From contig LNAC01000032.1 of the NCBI GenBank assembly GCA_002007465.1, forward strand, positions 7,680,519 to 7,744,518: a stretch of 64,000 nucleotides of DNA. The letters run 5' to 3'. Below the pieces are notes generated by a model. That model was not told the origin of the DNA and did no database searches. It saw only the letters and a list, made by a program, of their open reading frames with translations. Shown one piece after another: positions 59,740 to 64,000 of this stretch (position 1 is the first letter of the stretch; every line of letters begins with the position of its first letter). This DNA comes from Ailurus styani (lineage: Eukaryota > Chordata > Mammalia > Carnivora > Ailuridae). The position numbers and the translations under genes are program-made.

Positions 59740-60625
59740 TTGGCCTAACTTATTTAAAGTAAAATGTTGGTCTGAAGTAAAGTCTCTTGTAGGCAGCATA
59801 CAGATGAGTCTTGCTTAAAATTGAAGGGATAAAATCTATTTACCATGAAATAGAAGCTAAAACAAAGTGGGGGTAACAATACTTATTTTGGACAAAACTT
59901 GACTTTAAAACAAAGACTGTTACAAGAGACAAAGGACAACTACATAATAATAAAGGGAAAAATCCAACAAGAGGATATAAAAATGGAAAATATCTATGCA
60001 CCCAATATGGAAGTACCTAAATACATAAACAATTAATATATATAAAGGAAGTTGACAGTAATACAATAATAGTAAAACTCTATTTACATCAATGGATAGA
60101 TCAGACAGAAAATCAATAAGAAAATAGTGGCTTTGAATGACACATTAAACCAGATGGACCTACCAGATATATACAGAACATTCCATCCCCAAACAACAGA
60201 ACACACATTCTTTTCAAGTACATGTGGAACATCTGTCAGAACAGATCACATATTAGGCCACAAAACAAGTCTCAATAAATTTAAAAAGACTGGAATCATA
60301 TCATGCATCTTTTCATCCACACTAGAATGAACTTAGAAATCAATCACAAGAAAAAATCTGGAAAGAATACAAATATATGGAGGCCAAATAACATGCTAAA
60401 ACAATGAATGTGCCAACCAAGAAATCAAAGGGAAAATTAAAAAAAAGAGTCAAGTGAAAATGAAAACACTACATTGCATCAGCAAAAGCTGTTTTATAGT
60501 AATATAAGCCTATCACAAGAAACAAGAAAAAAATAAACAATCTCAGCTTAAACCTAAAGGAGCTAGAAAAAGAAGAACAAACAGAGCCCAAAACCAGTAA
60601 AGGAAGTAAATAATGACAGAGAATA
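59740..60625 (+). pseudogene. L1 ORF2 fragment (endonuclease region), old
   Basis: GATGGACCTACCAGATATAT, ACAGAACATTCCATCCCCAA, CACATATTAGGCCACAAAAC and AATCAATCACAAGAAAAAAT are ORF2 endonuclease-side landmarks. One 67-codon frame (60127-60330) remains. 5' and 3' ends missing. Confidence 0.8.
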
Positions 60626-61087
60626 TATTTTGTTTTCAAGCACTATGAAAACACTCATTAAATTCATATCTTACACTGAGAAAAGCCTCAGCAAATTCCA
60701 AAAATATAAATAATGTATTCATTATCTAGGATGTGATAAAGTTGGAATTAGTAACAAAACCATGAAAAAAAGCTTTAGTGTCTAGAAATTTTATATTTCT
60801 AGAATACCATTCTTTCTTAAATGCTTTTGGCTTAATTTGAAATCCAAAGGGAAATTTCAAAACATTCAGGATGGTGGGTTAAGGAAGGAGAGTTGGATAC
60901 AAAGCAAAAACCAGAACCTGTGTAATATACAGCTAAAGTGAAGCTCAAGAGAAGATATATAGACTTAAAGAAAAATACACAAGAAAGAATGCAAGCAGAT
61001 AAAGAAAGCTTTCAAGTTAACGAGTAAGAAAAAGAACAATAAAATAAACCTCAAAAAAGCAGGTGTGATGAAGTTTAAAATTAAAGT
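60626..61087 (+). pseudogene. Second, older L1 ORF2 fragment
   Basis: CAGCAAATTCCAAAAATATA, AGTAACAAAACCATGAAAAA, AAATCCAAAGGGAAATTTCA and the ACTTAAAGAAAAATACACAA-type block parallel the same ORF2 segment as the fragment to its left but are more diverged. The young L1 inserted at its right end. Confidence 0.55.
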
Positions 61088-61102
61088 AAAAATCACTGAA
61101 GT

Positions 61103-61967
61103 CTTCGACCTCAACCGCAGCAACTTCTTCCTAGGAACCTCACCAAAGGCAAGGGAAGCAAGGGCAAAAATGAACTATTGGGACTTCATCAAGATTAAAA
61201 GCTTTTGCACAGCAAAGGAAACAGTCAACAAAACCAAAAGACAACTGACAGAATGGGAGAAGATATTTGCAAATGACATATCAGATAAAGGGCTAGTATC
61301 CAAAATCTATAAAGAGCTTCTCAAACTCAACACCCATAAAACAAATAACCCAGTCAAGAAATGGGCAGTAGACATGAACAGACATTTCTCCAAAGAAGAC
61401 ATCCAAATGGCCAACAGACACATGAGAAAGTGCTCAACATCACTCGGCATCAGAGAAATACAAATTAAAACCACAGCGAGATACCACCTTACACCAGTCA
61501 GAATGGCTAAAATCAACAAGTCAGGAAATGACAGATGTTGGCGAGGTTGCGGAGAAAGGGGAACCCTCCTACACTGTTGGTGGGAATGCAAACTGGTGCA
61601 GCCACTCTGGAAAACAGTATGGAGATTCCTCAAAAAGTTGAAAATGGAGCTACCCTACGACCCAGCAATCGCACTACTGGGTATTTATCCTAAAGACACA
61701 AAGGTAGTGATCCTCAGGGGCACGTGCACCCGAATGTTTATAGCAGCAATGTCCACAATAGCCAAACTATGGAAAGAACCTAGATGTCCATCAACAGATG
61801 AATGGATAAAGAAGATGTGGTATATATATACAATGGAATATTATGCAGCTATCAAAAGAAACGAAATCTTGCCATTCGCAACGACATGGATGGAACTGGA
61901 GGGTATTATGCTGAGCGAAATAAGTCAATCAGAGAAAGACAATTATCATATGATCTCTCTGATATGA
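61103..61967 (+). CDS. L1 ORF2 C-terminal fragment, open frame
   Basis: About 287 codons of L1 ORF2p read open inside the insertion; the apparent start at 61065 lies in flanking DNA. Visible: [30 protein letters not shown], then a cysteine-rich C-terminal motif (C-x3-C-x7-H-x4-C, in [18 protein letters not shown]), and ...[19 protein letters not shown] near the end. Endonuclease and reverse-transcriptase domains are absent, so it cannot retrotranspose. The lack of stops in ~860 nt signals recent arrival rather than selection. Unlikely to be expressed as a host gene. Confidence 0.85.
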
Positions 61968-62235
61968 GGAACTTGAGGGGCAGGGTGGGGGGTTGTGGGG
62001 GGTAGGGAGGGAAAAATAATGAAACAAGATGGGATGGGGAAGGAGACAAACCATAAGAGACTTCTAATCTCATAAAACAAACTGAGGGTTACTGGGGGGT
62101 GGGAGGGTAGGGATAGGGTGGATGGGTTATGGACATTGGGGAGGGTTTGTGCTTTGGTGAGGGCTGTGAAAGATGTAAGCCTGATGATTCACAGACCTGT
62201 ACCCCTTGGGCAAATAATAAAAATAAAATTAAAAA
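61103..62235 (+). mobile_element. Young L1 insertion, 5'-truncated
   Basis: 15-bp perfect target duplication AAAAATCACTGAAGT at 61088-61102 and 62236-62250. Carries the ORF2 C-terminus with no interruption (to the stop at 61965-61967), a G-rich 3'UTR (GGGGGGTTGTGGGGGGTAGG) and an A-rich tail after AATAATAAAAATAAAATT. About 1.13 kb, the usual 5'-truncated product of target-primed reverse transcription. Inserted into an older L1. Confidence 0.95.
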
Positions 62236-62250
62236 AAAAATCACTGAAGT

Positions 62251-63100
62251 AGGAATATCACTTCTGCCTATGTTGCAGGAGCTGGCTTCAGACTATGACT
62301 TCTCCTCCAAACCCCCACCCCACCTCCACCTCCCAAAGCCAATTACAATTGCAAATTTAAATAAATATTTAAGGGCTGTTTCTTCAAGACATTGCAGAAC
62401 AAGACAAACTGAATATGAGGAACCAAATCCTCATGAAAAATGGAAATGCATGAGAGCAAGAAACTATATGTGATGCCACACAACCTTTTTGGGAATTGCT
62501 GATTCTTACCATAAAATATAGGTGTAGAACAGCAGGAAGTAGGTTAAAGCTTACAGCAGTCTCACTGGGCAATTCAAAGTTCAAGATTATCAAGGGTGCT
62601 AGGATTGATGGCTATACTTTCAGAAAAGAACAAGTCACAGAAAAATGGATCCAACAGACAGATCACAATTTTCCCAAGATACATGTGCAAATTCCTAACT
62701 TGTGAATGAACAGAGTTTTATGTTCAGAAATGAAGCAGAAAGAGGCTGCTAAGGGGCAAAAAATTAAGCAGGGATTCTTGTGGTCTTCAAGTGCTGAGAA
62801 GACAAAAATTAGAGTTCAGGGTCTGCCAAAGAGAAAAAGCCAATGGAAACACCTCAGGCTTTCCACTCACAATGCAGAAAAGCTGTTCCTTTTAACTAAG
62901 TGCAAACTGGAAATAAACTAGCCTTAACTAGTCAATGTTGGCTGATCTTACTCAGTTTGCCTACTAAAGAAATATTCTATCCACTGGAAGATATAAACCA
63001 CAGCTTTCACAATGTTTCATTAGTAATGTCCAGCAATCAATTAACTCTAACAGTCTTGTCAAGAAATAAGAACAAATGTCCAAAACCAATGGAAGAAACA
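62251..63100. other. Unassigned sequence right of the young L1
   Basis: Continues the target sequence (ACTGAAGTAGGAATATCACT). C-rich patch at 62310-62335. May be old L1 but no landmark is convincing; open frames up to 114 codons straddle the L1 edge and are chance. Confidence 0.35.

Positions 63101-63101
<1 letters not shown>

Positions 63102-63144
<43 letters not shown>
63102..63144 (+). repeat. (CA)n microsatellite
   Basis: About 21 uninterrupted CA units. Confidence 0.95.
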
Positions 63145-63147
<3 letters not shown>

Positions 63148-63299
63148 AAGACACACATGATTGATCTAGCTTTTTAAGTTATAGACTTGAACCATAAAGT
63201 ATTTGTAATTGATATGTTTAAAAAGAGAGATGAGAATTTCCTTAGAATAATGCAACCTCTGTAAAATAAGTGTTTAAAAATCTTAATACTGAAAAATAC

Positions 63300-64000
63300 T
63301 AAACCCTAATACTTGACTATTATCCGAAATTAATAATTAAATAAATAGATTTAACTACAGATCAAGTCTTAACAAATGGGAAGAATATAGGAAAATGGAC
63401 TGAAACAGAGGCAGAAAAAAAGGAGAGGAGACAATGATTAAAATTTCTAGAAATAATTGGAGTCCAAGGAAGTGACAAAAGTGAGGAAAGATAAGGTGTA
63501 ATATTTGAGTACATAATGATGGTTGAGAATTTTCCAAAACAAATGAAAGACATCAAATCGCAAATTCAAGAACAAAGTCAGTCATGAACAACAAAGAGAA
63601 AATCAGTCAGAGCAATATCATAAGAAAATTGCTAGAAGCAAAACACAAAGCAGTCAAAGAAAAAGACATTACTTTTAAAAAGACAACCGTATCTCAATGA
63701 CAGATTACACAACAGAAAATACTGAAGTCCAGAAATAATGAAGTATCATCTTTTAAATGCTAACAGAAAATTTTTGTCATTTCAGAATAATATAATCAGC
63801 AAAAATATCAGTCAAAATAAAGCCACACTCAGGCAAAATAAATAAATAAACAAACAAACCAACAAACTAACTGGAAGAATTTGTCATCAGTAGTCTGACA
63901 ATAAGATAAATACTAAAGGAAGTTCTTTAGGGATAAGAAAAATTGTTTTACATGGAATCACAGTAACACAGGAAGGTAAGAAAAGATGACCAGAAGTGTA
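63300..64000 (+). mobile_element. Old L1M/HAL1-like fragment
   Basis: TTGAGAATTTTCCAAAACAA, AAAGCAGTCAAAGAAAAAGA, AATAATATAATCAGCAAAAA, AATAAAGCCACACTCAGGCA and AAAGGAAGTTCTTTAGGGAT follow the order of a common old L1 segment (5'/ORF1 side). Strand plus; runs off the window. Confidence 0.55.

Noticed and set aside
61307..61633. 108-codon minus-strand frame
   Set aside because: Antisense shadow of the young L1 ORF2 segment.
62129..62473. 114-codon frame
   Set aside because: Begins in L1 3'UTR, crosses the A-rich tail and target duplication, and ends in flanking DNA.
1..64000. tRNA genes suggested by A/B-box-like sequences
   Set aside because: All such matches lie in Can-SINE heads, which are tRNA-Lys-derived retroposons and lack a complete cloverleaf.

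Overview
The window is a piece of a carnivore nuclear genome, most likely a mustelid (ferret, mink, marten or otter group). The evidence is about 22 tRNA-Lys-derived Can-SINEs. Ten of them belong to a subfamily with the A-box-proximal string GGTTAAAGCCTCTGC and a TCAAATAAATAAATAAAATCTTT tail type that I associate with Mustelidae. The window also carries carnivore-type L1 3' ends. There are no prokaryotic gene arrays; nearly every long open frame lies inside a transposon or is chance.

One protein-coding gene is recognisable: the 5' end of BANK1 (B-cell scaffold protein with ankyrin repeats 1) on the minus strand. Coding exon 1 lies in a CpG island (CDS 37689-37758; island about 37380-37990), exon 2 is at 2655-3053, intron 1 (34,635 bp) lies between them, and part of intron 2 fills 1-2654. 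The two exons join in phase 1 through GT/AG sites and reproduce the N-terminus and TIR-like domain of the human protein with no length change in exon 1. A perfect ETS-IRF composite element lies about 200 bp upstream of the start codon, in keeping with B-cell/myeloid expression.

Intron 1 (3054-37688) holds 16 Can-SINEs, an ancient ERVL-type provirus remnant in antisense (about 11350-15480), L1 3' ends, MIR and L2 fossils, an antisense MLT1-like LTR, one Tigger/MER2-like and one hAT-like DNA transposon fossil, microsatellites and one 151-base assembly gap (22079-22229).

The region upstream of BANK1 (37990-64000) has no gene that I can recognise. It contains several L1 insertions: a long decayed ORF2 at 41777-45187, a truncated copy at 57578-58192, and a young copy at 61103-62235 whose ORF2 C-terminal frame is still open. 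It also has solo LTRs, a second ERVL/MaLR-like remnant (about 51200-54060), L2 fragments and dinucleotide repeats.

I found no CRISPR array, functional RNA gene or novel multi-gene system. The points of most interest are the BANK1 promoter element, the BANK1 exon 2 details, the old antisense endogenous retrovirus and the very recent L1.
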